From an uncultured Lachnospiraceae bacterium (GTDB taxonomy: Bacteria; Bacillota; Clostridia; Lachnospirales; Lachnospiraceae): a DNA stretch of 37,276 nt. A model generated the notes under the pieces. That model was not told the origin of the DNA and ran no database searches. It worked only from the letters and a program-made list of their open reading frames with translations. The DNA lies in the NCBI GenBank assembly GCA_947177165.1, contig CAMWTP010000052.1, positions 1 through 37,276 on the forward strand, read 5' to 3'. Shown here piece after piece: positions 7,738 to 15,546 of this stretch. The position numbers and the translations under genes were made by a program. Each line of letters starts with the position of its first letter. The stretch's first letter is position 1.

Positions 7738-8780
7738 TTTTGCTAAGATGGCTTAAGCGAAAATGGGGACAGTATGTTGTCCTGCTCATGGTGCTGCTGG
7801 GATTTAACCTGTACTTTATATTTTTGATGCGGACAACGCAGGTGAAATATCTGCTGTATCTCGACCTGCTTTTTCTGGTGTTTCTGGCGGTCGCGGAAGG
7901 CACGGCGTTTTTTGGCTTCTGGAAAAAGGAGCGCAGAAAGCGGATATTTTTGCAGGAGGACGAGCTGATCTGCGAGACGCTTTCTGATACGGAAGATTGG
8001 GACGTCTTTGCGCATGACCGTCTGATTCTGGAGAAACGCCTTCAGGAGAAGTTTGCAGAGAATTGTGAACTGCAGGATTATGTGGCAAAGTGGTGCCACG
8101 AGTTTAAGATACCGCTGTCGGCGGCATTGCTCATATCTGAAAAGATCAGGGATGCAGACATCAGAACTGATATGAGGGAGCAGCTGGAGCGCATGAACTG
8201 GCAGATGAGCATGATGATGCAGGGATGCAGGCTGCAGAGCCCGCTGTTTGACATGCAGATCAGGCAGGTTCCGCTCGAAAAGTGTGTCAGAGCGTCCATC
8301 AGAAATAACCAGTTCTTTCTGATTCAGAAAAAATTTCAGATCGACATGCAGACAGACGATGTCATCGTCTATACCGACGAGGTGTGGCTTACCTACATTT
8401 TAGACCAGATCTTAAATAATGCGGTCAAGTATGCAAGACTGGAAGGAGAACACCATATTCGGTTCTGGACAGAAAAAGCGCCAGAGCAGACAGAATTATC
8501 TCAAGTCGGGAGCTTTGAAGAGCTTCTTGAGGAAGCAGCTCCGATTCAGCTTTTTGTCGAAGATAATGGGGAAGGAATCAGGGAATGTGATATCAGGCGT
8601 ATTTTTGAGAAAGGCTACACAGGAAGCAGCTACCACAACGGCAAGTACAAATCAACCGGGATGGGACTGTACATGGCAGACAAAATTGTAAGAAAACTGG
8701 GACATGAGATAACTGTCGAGAGTTGTTATGGGGAGTTCACGCGCTTTTGCATCATGCTCCGGGGAAAACAGCCATGCTGA
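7734..8780 (+). CDS. Bce-type intramembrane-sensing histidine kinase
   Basis: A 348-residue kinase. ATG 7734 overlaps the regulator stop, so I use it rather than in-frame upstream codons. Two transmembrane helices (residues about 14-32 and 38-62) are joined by only a few residues, so there is no extracellular sensor, the hallmark of BceS-like kinases. The phospho-histidine is H122 in WCHEFKIPLSAALL. The ATPase domain has the N box (DQILNNAVKYA), G1 (VEDNGEGI), F box (RIFEKGYTG) and G2 (STGMGLYMADKIV). Such kinases normally sense through the flux of a BceAB-type ABC transporter. It ends inside a 12-bp hairpin (8766-8798). Confidence 0.9.
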   Translation: MILLRWLKRKWGQYVVLLMVLLGFNLYFIFLMRTTQVKYLLYLDLLFLVFLAVAEGTAFFGFWKKERRKRIFLQEDELICETLSDTEDWDVFAHDRLILEKRLQEKFAENCELQDYVAKWCHEFKIPLSAALLISEKIRDADIRTDMREQLERMNWQMSMMMQGCRLQSPLFDMQIRQVPLEKCVRASIRNNQFFLIQKKFQIDMQTDDVIVYTDEVWLTYILDQILNNAVKYARLEGEHHIRFWTEKAPEQTELSQVGSFEELLEEAAPIQLFVEDNGEGIRECDIRRIFEKGYTGSSYHNGKYKSTGMGLYMADKIVRKLGHEITVESCYGEFTRFCIMLRGKQPC

Positions 8781-8798
8781 TATTTTGCATGGCTGTTT
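8766..8798 (+). terminator. Hairpin at the end of the kinase gene
   Basis: AAACAGCCATGC pairs perfectly with GCATGGCTGTTT. The kinase stop codon is in the loop. Only three T follow, so termination may be weak. Confidence 0.55.
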
Positions 8799-8814
8799 AA
8801 AGATATGAAAAGTG

Positions 8815-8859
8815 TTGCAATTGGTATTTGTGCATGGTAAAATAACTACAGATATAGTT
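8815..8859 (+). promoter_or_regulatory. Promoter and BlaI-like operator of the blaI/blaR1-like operon
   Basis: TTGCAA (8815-8820), a 17-nt spacer and TAAAAT (8838-8843) form the promoter. The dyad AACTACAGATATAGTT (8844-8859) sits at the expected transcription start. It resembles BlaI/MecI operators (TACA-N2-TGTA core) loosely. A further ACTACA follows at 8861. A near-copy lies at 10680-10696. Confidence 0.6.
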
Positions 8860-8901
8860 AACTACAAAATTAATAAATAGAAAGAATATTGGTGATTGCA
8901 T

Positions 8902-9300
8902 ATGGAACAGAACAGGCAGAATATAACACAGGAAGCGCTGACGGAATGCGAGGTATTGGTGATGAAGGTAATATGGGAGAGCGGCGAGGCGATGTCCATA
9001 CAGGAGATTACCGCGCGAATCAACCTGAAATACAATAAGGACTGGAAACTGCAGACCGTCTCCACGTTTTTGAGCCGTGCTGTTAAGAAAGGCTATCTCG
9101 AGATGAAGAGAAGAGGACGGTCTTTTGACTATTATCCACTCGTTACAGAGGAAGAATACGGCAAGCGGGAAATCGTGGAATGTGTCGATAACTGGGGCAA
9201 TGGCAGACTCGGAAATCTGATTGCCTCCTTTGCGGAGGCAAGGAAACTGTCGGAGGAGGAGAAGGCGCATATAAGGAGGATGTTAGATGGTATGGATTAG
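8902..9300 (+). CDS. BlaI/MecI-family repressor
   Basis: A 132-residue winged-helix repressor. ALTECEVLVMKVIWESGEAMSIQEITARI and LQTVSTFLSRAVKKGYLEMKRRGRSFDYYPLVTEEEY are the DNA-binding half of the BlaI/MecI/CopY family. The C-terminal region (residues about 90-132) is the dimerisation part that is cut by the partner protease. ATG 8902 is chosen over the TTG at 8896. It overlaps the BlaR1-like gene by 14 nt, the standard operon layout. The likely binding sites are the dyads at 8844 and 10680. A beta-lactam function is not implied, because no beta-lactamase gene is present. Confidence 0.9.
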   Translation: MEQNRQNITQEALTECEVLVMKVIWESGEAMSIQEITARINLKYNKDWKLQTVSTFLSRAVKKGYLEMKRRGRSFDYYPLVTEEEYGKREIVECVDNWGNGRLGNLIASFAEARKLSEEEKAHIRRMLDGMD

Positions 9301-10666
9301 ACTGTATATCTCGTGTATCGCATTTCTCTCTGTGGCCGGCGGTATCTCTTTCGGGCTGACAAGGCTGGCGGGGAGGGTTTGGAATAATGAAAATATGATA
9401 TTGATGCTGGCACTGCAGAAGCTTATATTGATGCTGTATTGGCTGCCAATTTCGTTTGTGTGTGTATGTATTCCGAGGATTTCCTATGAAAATGGAGTAA
9501 AATCATATACCGGAGAGTTTGTGTGCTCGTCGGTTTCCTCAATGACAGTCGTTTTTAATTTACTGGGAATGATATGGCTTGTGGGATTTCTGCTGTCTGC
9601 AGTGTGTGCTGGTATCAAAATGCACAGGCTGGCAGAATTGATGAAAGGGAATGTCCCGGTTCAGAATGCACGTTATCTTGACATATTTGAAGAGTGCAGG
9701 AGACAGGCCGGTGTGATCCGTGTGACATTCAGTCAGAATGATCAGCTCCATTCACCGATCACGGCAGGACTTGTCAGAAAGCAGGTCGTTCTGCCGTTTG
9801 CGGACTATACAGACACAGAGCTTCAGATGATTTGTGAGCATGAGTTGACCCACATTAAAAATGGAGATCTGTCATGGAGAGTATTTGCTCTCGTGACCTC
9901 CTGGATACACTGGTTCAACCCGTTAATCTATCTGCTTTTGAGGGATTTGGACAGCATGCAGGAAATGATATGTGATCTGAGTATATCGATCGATAATGTT
10001 CATTATACGAAAAAAGAGTATGCCGCTTTTTTGGTGAAGCTCACAGATCAGGAGACGGCTAATGCATATACACTTGCATTGACGGAGAATAGAAATCAAA
10101 CGGTAAGGAGGATTCAGAAAATGGCAGAAACAAAAAAATTCATGAAGCCGGGGAAAGTGATGTTAGGACTGAGCAGTGCATGCCTTGCAGTGCTCACGAT
10201 GATTCCGACGATCGCAGTGTCGGCGGAAACGGCGAAGCTGCAGGAGGACTGGATGCGGGCGGAGGAGGTTATAACGATTGTAGAGCCGCAGGATCATTCT
10301 GCTCCGTCTATAGAGGAGTATTGTTATGACAGTGGAAATGTGGTGGAGATTGATGGGAGTCAGGAGATGGAGCCATACTCTGCAACGGTTAATTTGACAC
10401 GAACAATCAACGCAAATACAAGGCATCTTTATCAGTATCAGAGTATGGCGGCAGGGGATATTATTACTATTGTTGCATCATGTGATGATAGTTCTATAAG
10501 ATACCGTATTGGTATAAAGAATAAGGAGACAGGTGCTATGTCCTCAATATCAGTAACAGGCAGAACAAATACTGATTTTAAGATTTCCGAGAGTGGAACA
10601 TATACAGCATTTGTCGAAAACAACAATAATTTTCAAATAAAGGTGGAAGGTATGGCGTTCTATTAA
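9287..10666 (+). CDS. BlaR1-like M56 membrane metalloprotease with a non-penicillin sensor domain
   Basis: A 459-residue membrane protein of peptidase family M56. Several N-terminal helices (about 5-25, 38-60, 85-110) precede the cytoplasmic zinc-protease segment with H185-E-L-T-H189 (CEHELTHIKNGD) and the downstream MQEMICD helix that supplies the third ligand. A helix at about 290-312 (VMLGLSSACLAVLTMIPTIA) leads to a C-terminal extracellular domain of about 145 residues. In BlaR1 this outer domain is a class-D-like penicillin-binding domain of about 250 residues with an STYK motif; here it is shorter and has none, so the signal is unlikely to be a beta-lactam. The protease should cleave the BlaI-like repressor. 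Confidence 0.85.
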   Translation: MVWIRLYISCIAFLSVAGGISFGLTRLAGRVWNNENMILMLALQKLILMLYWLPISFVCVCIPRISYENGVKSYTGEFVCSSVSSMTVVFNLLGMIWLVGFLLSAVCAGIKMHRLAELMKGNVPVQNARYLDIFEECRRQAGVIRVTFSQNDQLHSPITAGLVRKQVVLPFADYTDTELQMICEHELTHIKNGDLSWRVFALVTSWIHWFNPLIYLLLRDLDSMQEMICDLSISIDNVHYTKKEYAAFLVKLTDQETANAYTLALTENRNQTVRRIQKMAETKKFMKPGKVMLGLSSACLAVLTMIPTIAVSAETAKLQEDWMRAEEVITIVEPQDHSAPSIEEYCYDSGNVVEIDGSQEMEPYSATVNLTRTINANTRHLYQYQSMAAGDIITIVASCDDSSIRYRIGIKNKETGAMSSISVTGRTNTDFKISESGTYTAFVENNNNFQIKVEGMAFY

Positions 10667-10679
10667 ATATATATTTTAC

Positions 10680-10696
10680 AACTACAAAAATAGTAG
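10680..10696. promoter_or_regulatory. Second BlaI-like operator
   Basis: AACTACAAAAATAGTAG shares AACTACA-N3-ATAGT with the operator at 8844. CTAC and GTAG form the arms of its dyad. It lies 100 bp upstream of the secreted-protein gene, which may therefore be the output gene of this repressor. A strong Shine-Dalgarno with a 3-codon reading frame (ATGAAAACATAA, 10711-10722) follows and may be a leader peptide or chance. Confidence 0.45.
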
Positions 10697-10795
10697 AAAG
10701 AGGTGATGTGTATGAAAACATAAAGACAACAGGACAGGTAACTTGTAAACAGAGATTCGAAACAATGATTTACGAAAGAAAGTGAGGAAATTACT

Positions 10796-11266
10796 ATGAA
10801 AAAGAAAATGAAAAAGATAGTATCAGCATTTTTGCTATTCGCAATGGTAATGGCAAGTTCTGTTAGTATATTTGCGGCGGAGGAAGAAAAGTTCGAATAT
10901 GATGGGATTGTATTTGAGATTGCGGACAGAGAAGTCATCTGGGGAAATGCAAGAGACTTTAATGCATTGGGCGAGGCATTGCTGATTACAGGTCACTATG
11001 GCGATAATAGTAAGACGTGTGCCCATGCGATTACAAGAACTTACGGCAAAGAATGTCTTCTCACAGCAAAGGTTTCATGTATGGATATAGTGGGTAATAT
11101 TACATCATCGCCAGTAGCATCAAAGAATTATGCTACAAGTGTAATGAGTGGGTTGATTTCGCCAAAAAACTCATACGGCGGAGAATATTTTGGGCATCAT
11201 TCAATCATGGATCCGGATATAAATGTGGTCTTTCAGAAAGATACTTATATAGATCTGAGAGGATGA
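10796..11266 (+). CDS. Secreted protein of unknown function (156 aa)
   Basis: A classic signal peptide is present: a basic start (MKKKMKKIV), a hydrophobic core and a cleavage site near SIFAAEE (residue about 28). The mature part of about 128 residues is polar and contains three cysteines (KTCAH, KECLL, SCMDI) and a His-rich stretch YFGHHSIMD. I do not recognise the family. GTGAGG lies upstream of the ATG. It directly follows the blaI/blaR1-like pair and a copy of their putative operator, so it is the best candidate for the effector controlled by that pair. It ends with a hairpin at 11282-11310. Confidence 0.65.
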   Translation: MKKKMKKIVSAFLLFAMVMASSVSIFAAEEEKFEYDGIVFEIADREVIWGNARDFNALGEALLITGHYGDNSKTCAHAITRTYGKECLLTAKVSCMDIVGNITSSPVASKNYATSVMSGLISPKNSYGGEYFGHHSIMDPDINVVFQKDTYIDLRG

Positions 11267-11281
11267 TCGTATCAATACAGC

Positions 11282-11310
11282 TCCCGGGATACCGTGATGG
11301 TATCTCGGGA
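11282..11310 (+). terminator. Hairpin after the secreted-protein gene
   Basis: TCCCGGGATACC pairs with GGTATCTCGGGA over 12 positions (one G-T) around GTGAT. The following sequence is AT-rich but lacks a clean T run. Confidence 0.55.
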
Positions 11311-11350
11311 ATATTGATTAAATGAGTGGATTATGATATTGGGAGGATGT

Positions 11351-12385
11351 ATGCAAAAGAGACATATATTATTGGTGATCTTAATGTTAACTTTGTATGG
11401 ATGCGGCAGTGCTGGGATTACAGAAGTACATAATGAGCCAGAGACTGATAACACGTCGATTCACGATGCGAATATTGAGGAAAGCACACAGGAGGATACA
11501 ACATCAGATACCGGGTGGACAGTTATGGAAGGAATGCGGTATCTGCCTGACTTTGCGGAAGAGGAGAATATTCAGTGTATGGTTTTAGAAGGCAGGGATG
11601 AAAGAGGAGGTCCGGACATTGAGATTGGAGAAGATAATGAATTAAACCTTGTGGTAGAATGTGTAGTAAAGGATACCGATACAAGAAAGATGGCGTTCCA
11701 GATACTGGTTGATTATGAGCAGGTTCCGCTGATCGTTGATGGAGAAAGATATGATACATACTATATCGAGACACAGGATAATATTTCAGTCGCAAAAACG
11801 ATAAAACTGGATATGAATATTGATCAAAGCGTTGACCATAAAATTACGGCGTTGCTGATAAATGACCTGCAGGTTCATGCCTGCGATTCAGATCTGCGTA
11901 TTATAAACAGTACTGCAGCTGTTGACAGATTCCTGATATGCGATACAAAAAAGAACAAATTGATAAGTCACCAGACAGAGTATGAGATTCCGGTCGGGGA
12001 GTACGAGGAGGAATTTCCGTCAATATTACTGACACAGGATGAAACTGGAAATAAACGGGTAATTCCTCAAAATATGATACAGGCAAAACCAGGAGAAACA
12101 ATTCGTCTCTATTATCATTTGGGGGGATTTGTCAAAAGCGATGAGACGATTGTTTTTGTAAACGTTGGGGAAAAGCAGACGAAGATTAACGGAAAGGATT
12201 ATTTGTTATTTCATGCAGACTCCCCGACCAGGGTATTGTATGGCAGACTGGAACTGACAGCACCTATGGAGGTGGGAAAGTATGAGATTACAGCATGGGC
12301 AGTGAATAATCCCTATGGTGAGATCGAGAAGGGAATGCAGGAGCTGTATGGTGCGCCCAGAATTACACTAAGTGTTGAGAAGTAG
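11351..12385 (+). CDS. Lipoprotein of unknown function (344 aa)
   Basis: A lipoprotein signal is visible: MQKRHILLVILMLTLYGC, with the lipobox cysteine at residue 18, followed by a Glu/Thr/Asp-rich linker (residues about 20-60). The rest is likely beta-rich and carries an acidic middle part; I see no catalytic motif. ATG 11351 is chosen because GGGAGG is just upstream and the signal peptide then has normal length. An in-frame ATG at 11333 would add MILGGC. It follows the blaR1-like operon and may belong to the same envelope response, but a hairpin separates them. The family is not recognised. Confidence 0.7.
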   Translation: MQKRHILLVILMLTLYGCGSAGITEVHNEPETDNTSIHDANIEESTQEDTTSDTGWTVMEGMRYLPDFAEEENIQCMVLEGRDERGGPDIEIGEDNELNLVVECVVKDTDTRKMAFQILVDYEQVPLIVDGERYDTYYIETQDNISVAKTIKLDMNIDQSVDHKITALLINDLQVHACDSDLRIINSTAAVDRFLICDTKKNKLISHQTEYEIPVGEYEEEFPSILLTQDETGNKRVIPQNMIQAKPGETIRLYYHLGGFVKSDETIVFVNVGEKQTKINGKDYLLFHADSPTRVLYGRLELTAPMEVGKYEITAWAVNNPYGEIEKGMQELYGAPRITLSVEK

Positions 12386-12410
12386 TATGAAATAGTAATC
12401 AGACTGAGAC

Positions 12411-12438
12411 TAAAGTACAGCAACACATATGTCGATAT
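12411..12438 (+). promoter_or_regulatory. Sigma-D (FliA)-like promoter of the first coiled-coil gene
   Basis: TAAAGT (TAAA at 12411-12414), then 16 nt and GTCGATAT (12431-12438). The sigma-D/sigma-28 consensus is TAAA-N15-GCCGATAA/T, so this has one -10 mismatch and a spacer one base longer. The same TAAAGT start occurs in the flgM and flagellin promoters of this window. Confidence 0.55.
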
Positions 12439-12444
12439 TAATTT

Positions 12445-12478
12445 TGTAAACGGATTTACATATGCATAAACAAGGAGG
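12445..12478 (+). promoter_or_regulatory. Candidate CsrA site: CGGA tetraloop hairpin plus Shine-Dalgarno
   Basis: TGTAAA-CGGA-TTTACA (12445-12460) is a perfect 6-bp stem with GGA in the tetraloop. The Shine-Dalgarno ACAAGGAGGT has its own GGA at 12474-12476, 22 nt further on. Two GGA sites, one in a loop and one in the ribosome site, are the standard CsrA layout. Confidence 0.6.
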
Positions 12479-12486
12479 TTAAAAGT

Positions 12487-13941
12487 ATGCAGATACAATT
12501 TCATCAGACAAATCAATTCAATCATTTTAACAGCCGTTTTGTCGGCAGTACTTACAGGACAAATGCTGCTTCCTCACTGCATTCCAGGCGCAGGATGCTG
12601 GAGACGCAGGAACAGGCGAAGGAGACGGAAACGGTAAAAGTCACCATTTCTGGGGAGGCAATGGCGCTGGCGAGGCAGGCGAAGGAGATGGAACGGCAGG
12701 AGCAGGCGGCGAACCGGCTGATTCAGTTCACGAATACGGATGCGGAGGAAACACAGGAAGCGCTGGCAGATGACCAGGGTGGGGGAATCGACGAGCCTGT
12801 ACAGCTGACAGACGAGGATATTTACGATGAACTGTTAAATCAGGTGAACATATGGGGCGATAAATCCTACGCCCTGCGCCATGATTTCAATCATCAGGAA
12901 ACTGCCAGGATGGCGGAGCAGAGAGCGGCGGCACTGACCGAGATGCAAAAGCTCGAGGAGATGCAGAAGTCTGAGATCAGCAGACTGCAGAGAGATGCAC
13001 AGAAGGCCGCAGAGCAGGCATCCATGCAGCAGGAGGAAATGAATAAAAAGAGTTCCGAACTGATTATGATGATTGAGAGTTTCGAGGATCAGGATGAAGA
13101 AGAGGCGAAAGCAGCCGGGGGCGAGGGGAACAAAGACAGTGACACCAGCTCCAACGGAAGCATCATGGAGGGAGAACCCGGAGCGATGGCGGCAAAGGGG
13201 GAAATGGGCATTCTGGACACCATGAACGGCATGGATGCGTCAAGCACATTCCGGATTGAAGCCAGCGACCATTCTATCAAAGCTGTTGAGGCGGAACGGG
13301 AAAACATATACCGCGCAAATGCTGCAGAAAATTTTGACATAAAAGAAAAGATAGAGTCAATGTCATACTATGTAAGCACACTTGCCAACAATGAGGATGT
13401 AAAGGCATCCTTTAAGGCAAGAATCAAAGAGGAGACAGACCCGGAGGCAAAGAAAAAACTGCAGGCCATGATGGAGTACTTCGAGCAAATGGATATGAAG
13501 AACGGATATCGTGACCTGAAGAGAGACAGGGAGTTTGCGCTTCAGGAGAGAATTACTGCGAGAGATTTGCGAATCGCGCATCTTGGAGACCGCCATTTTG
13601 TGATGGCAGAGCAGCAGAAGAAGGAGCTGCAGTCCCTGTTTGACGAGGACGACATCATGCGGGCACAGGGACAGGGCGGTATCACCAGCCGCACAGAGGA
13701 GATCGCAGAGCGTCTGCAGGATAAGCTGGATGAGCGCGACCATATTGATGAGGACTCCGCGCCGGAGGAAGAAATCCGCGAGGAAGAGGATCAGCAGGAA
13801 GAGGAAAATAAGAGCGAAGAGACAGAAAATGCTTTCACAGAAAGAGAACAGTCGGACGAAGCAGAGTTATGGAGCGATTCCATTCAAAGTCTGATTATGG
13901 ACGGCCGGCGTTTTGCAGAGATGAAAGGGCTGCTGGCATAA
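12487..13941 (+). CDS. Coiled-coil protein, paralogue A, putative motility-regulon member
   Basis: A 484-residue soluble protein without signal peptide or TM helix. The N-terminus (MQIQFHQTNQFNHFNSRFV) is polar and Asn/Gln/Phe-rich. It is followed by a segment (VKVTISGEAMALARQAKEME) that resembles the short TIS-EA motif preceding helices in FlgM-like proteins. The remainder is highly charged and probably coiled coil (residues about 150-200, 260-400), with an acidic stretch near 435-460 and the conserved end IQSLIMDGRRFAEMKGLLA. I do not recognise the family. A paralogue follows directly. The sigma-D-like promoter and the CsrA-type leader suggest a flagellum-linked role (inference). Confidence 0.75.
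   Translation: MQIQFHQTNQFNHFNSRFVGSTYRTNAASSLHSRRRMLETQEQAKETETVKVTISGEAMALARQAKEMERQEQAANRLIQFTNTDAEETQEALADDQGGGIDEPVQLTDEDIYDELLNQVNIWGDKSYALRHDFNHQETARMAEQRAAALTEMQKLEEMQKSEISRLQRDAQKAAEQASMQQEEMNKKSSELIMMIESFEDQDEEEAKAAGGEGNKDSDTSSNGSIMEGEPGAMAAKGEMGILDTMNGMDASSTFRIEASDHSIKAVEAERENIYRANAAENFDIKEKIESMSYYVSTLANNEDVKASFKARIKEETDPEAKKKLQAMMEYFEQMDMKNGYRDLKRDREFALQERITARDLRIAHLGDRHFVMAEQQKKELQSLFDEDDIMRAQGQGGITSRTEEIAERLQDKLDERDHIDEDSAPEEEIREEEDQQEEENKSEETENAFTEREQSDEAELWSDSIQSLIMDGRRFAEMKGLLA
13599..13941. repeat. 343-bp near-identical repeat, copy 1
   Basis: The 3' end of the first coiled-coil gene matches 15088-15430 with about five differences by eye. Upstream the two genes diverge strongly. 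This points to recent gene conversion or partial duplication. Confidence 0.9.
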
Positions 13942-13979
13942 GTGACATATTTCAACGACACATAAGTTGATATTAATAT

Positions 13980-14013
13980 TGTAAACGGATTTACAAGAAC
14001 ATAAACAAGGAGG
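13980..14013 (+). promoter_or_regulatory. Candidate CsrA site of the second coiled-coil gene
   Basis: TGTAAA-CGGA-TTTACA (13980-13995) is identical to the hairpin at 12445. The Shine-Dalgarno ACAAGGAGGT again places its GGA 22 nt downstream (14009-14011). The GATATTAAT of the upstream -10 region is kept, but no TAAA lies at the right distance, so this gene is probably read from the first promoter. Confidence 0.6.
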
Positions 14014-14023
14014 TTGAAAGGAG

Positions 14024-15430
14024 ATGCAGATACCATTTCAGCAAACAAATCAAGTAAACTATTTTAACAGCCGTTTTGTGAGTAATACTTACAAAACAAA
14101 GGCGGACCAGTCACTGCTTACGCGGCGCAGAATGCTGGAGGCGCAGGAGGAGGCAAAGGAGACGGAGGCTGTAAAGGTCACAATTTCTGCTGAGGCGATG
14201 GAGCTGTCGCGCCAGGTAAAAGAGATGGAGCGTGCGCAGCAGGCACAGGCTGTCGAAAAGACCAGCGGGGTTAGCGAATCCGCACAGCTGACAGATCAGG
14301 AAATATATGACGAACTGATCGGGCAGGTCCGCTTCTGGGGTGATCAGGCAGCAAATATACGGAATAGATATGATCATGAAGAGACCAAAGAGATGGCGGA
14401 GGAGAGGGCAGCAGCCCTGACGCAGCTGCAAAAGCTTGAGGAATTGCAGAAATCCGAGACAGTCAAACTGGAAAAGGATGCACAGAAAGCGGCAGAATTG
14501 GCTTCTCTGCAGCAGGAAGAGATCAATAAGAAAAATTCCGAACTGATCATGATGATCGAGAGCTTTGAGGACCAGAATGATGATGACGAGGCAGAGGGGC
14601 AGGATGGCGAGAGCGATACCAGTCAGGAGGAGACTGATTCCAGGAACAGTCTTATGGAGGGGGAGATCGGAGCCTATGCTGCCAAAAAGGAATTAGGAAT
14701 GCTGGGCACAATTGATGCAATGGAACAGTCAGGCACAGAGCATCTTGCGGACAACGACCAGTCAATCCGGGGGCTTTTAGATGAACGGAAGAATATATAC
14801 AGGCTGATCAACGATCATGGCACCGATATCAAAGAAAAGATAGAAGCGATGTCAAACTATGTCGGTACATTGGCCAATCATGGAGCGCTGGAAGAAGATT
14901 TCAAGAAGCGGATTGAATCGGAGAGCGACGAGAAATCCAAGGAAAAGCTAAGGGCAATGTCAGATTACTTTTTAGATCTGGATTATAAGAATCAAATCGA
15001 AAGTCTGGCGAAAGACAGAGCGCATGCGCTGCAGGAGAGAATCAACGCAAGAGACTTGCGGATCGCGCACCTCGGCAGCCGTCATCTTGTGATGGCAGAG
15101 CAGCAGAAGAAGGAGCTGCAGTCCCTGTTTGACGAGGACGACATCATGCGGGCACAGGGACAGGGCGGTATCACCAGCCGCACAGAGGAGATCGCAGAGC
15201 GTCTGCAGGATAAGCTGGATGAGCGCGACCATATTGATGAGGACTCCGCGCCAGAGGAAGAAATCCGCGAGAAAGAGGATCAGCAGGAAGAGGAAAATAA
15301 GAGCGAAGAGACGGAAAATGCTTTCACAGAAAGAGAACAGTCGGACGAAGCAGAGTTATGGAGCGGTTCCATTCAAAGTCTGATTCTGGACGGCCGGCGT
15401 TTTGCAGAGATGAAAGGGCTGCTGGCATAA
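14024..15430 (+). CDS. Coiled-coil protein, paralogue B, putative motility-regulon member
   Basis: A 468-residue paralogue of the preceding protein, starting MQIPFQQTNQVNYFNSRFV with the same VKVTISAEAMELSRQVKEME motif. It has the same plan: polar N-terminus, long charged probable coiled coils, acidic stretch and C-terminal RRFAEMKGLLA. The central part differs substantially, including a shorter acidic linker (residues about 185-205), whereas the last 113 codons are almost identical to those of copy A. The leader (hairpin, Shine-Dalgarno) is duplicated too. A terminator follows at once. Retaining two diverged copies suggests related but distinct roles. The function is unknown; a flagellar link is inferred from the leaders. 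Confidence 0.75.
   Translation: MQIPFQQTNQVNYFNSRFVSNTYKTKADQSLLTRRRMLEAQEEAKETEAVKVTISAEAMELSRQVKEMERAQQAQAVEKTSGVSESAQLTDQEIYDELIGQVRFWGDQAANIRNRYDHEETKEMAEERAAALTQLQKLEELQKSETVKLEKDAQKAAELASLQQEEINKKNSELIMMIESFEDQNDDDEAEGQDGESDTSQEETDSRNSLMEGEIGAYAAKKELGMLGTIDAMEQSGTEHLADNDQSIRGLLDERKNIYRLINDHGTDIKEKIEAMSNYVGTLANHGALEEDFKKRIESESDEKSKEKLRAMSDYFLDLDYKNQIESLAKDRAHALQERINARDLRIAHLGSRHLVMAEQQKKELQSLFDEDDIMRAQGQGGITSRTEEIAERLQDKLDERDHIDEDSAPEEEIREKEDQQEEENKSEETENAFTEREQSDEAELWSGSIQSLILDGRRFAEMKGLLA
15088..15430. repeat. 343-bp near-identical repeat, copy 2
   Basis: Partner of 13599-13941. It covers the C-terminal 113 codons and stop of paralogue B. Confidence 0.9.
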
Positions 15431-15444
15431 TTGACATCATTGAT

Positions 15445-15478
15445 AAAAAATCCCCTGACCACATCAGGGGATTTTTTT
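15445..15478 (+). terminator. Terminator after the coiled-coil pair; left bracket of the protease cassette
   Basis: AAATCCCCTGA pairs with TCAGGGGATTT around CCACA, followed by a T run. A 27-bp core (15448-15474) is repeated exactly at 16405-16431. Confidence 0.9.
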
Positions 15479-15480
15479 GC

Positions 15481-15509
15481 TTGCGTTCTTTATGCTGCTG
15501 ATATAAAAT
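15481..15509 (+). promoter_or_regulatory. Probable promoter of the aspartic-protease cassette
   Basis: TTGCGT (15481-15486), a 17-nt spacer and TAAAAT (15504-15509) lie 38 bp upstream of the first ATG. Confidence 0.45.
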
Positions 15510-15546
15510 GTAAAAGAGATGTAAGATTGGAAAGGAGAATGACAGG

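Noticed and set aside
10711..10722. Three-codon reading frame after a strong Shine-Dalgarno
   Set aside because: Too short to call a gene; only mentioned as a possible leader peptide.
13939..13973. Separate sigma-D promoter for the second coiled-coil gene
   Set aside because: GTTGATAT is kept, but no TAAA occurs 14-16 nt upstream (the nearest TAAG is 23 nt away).
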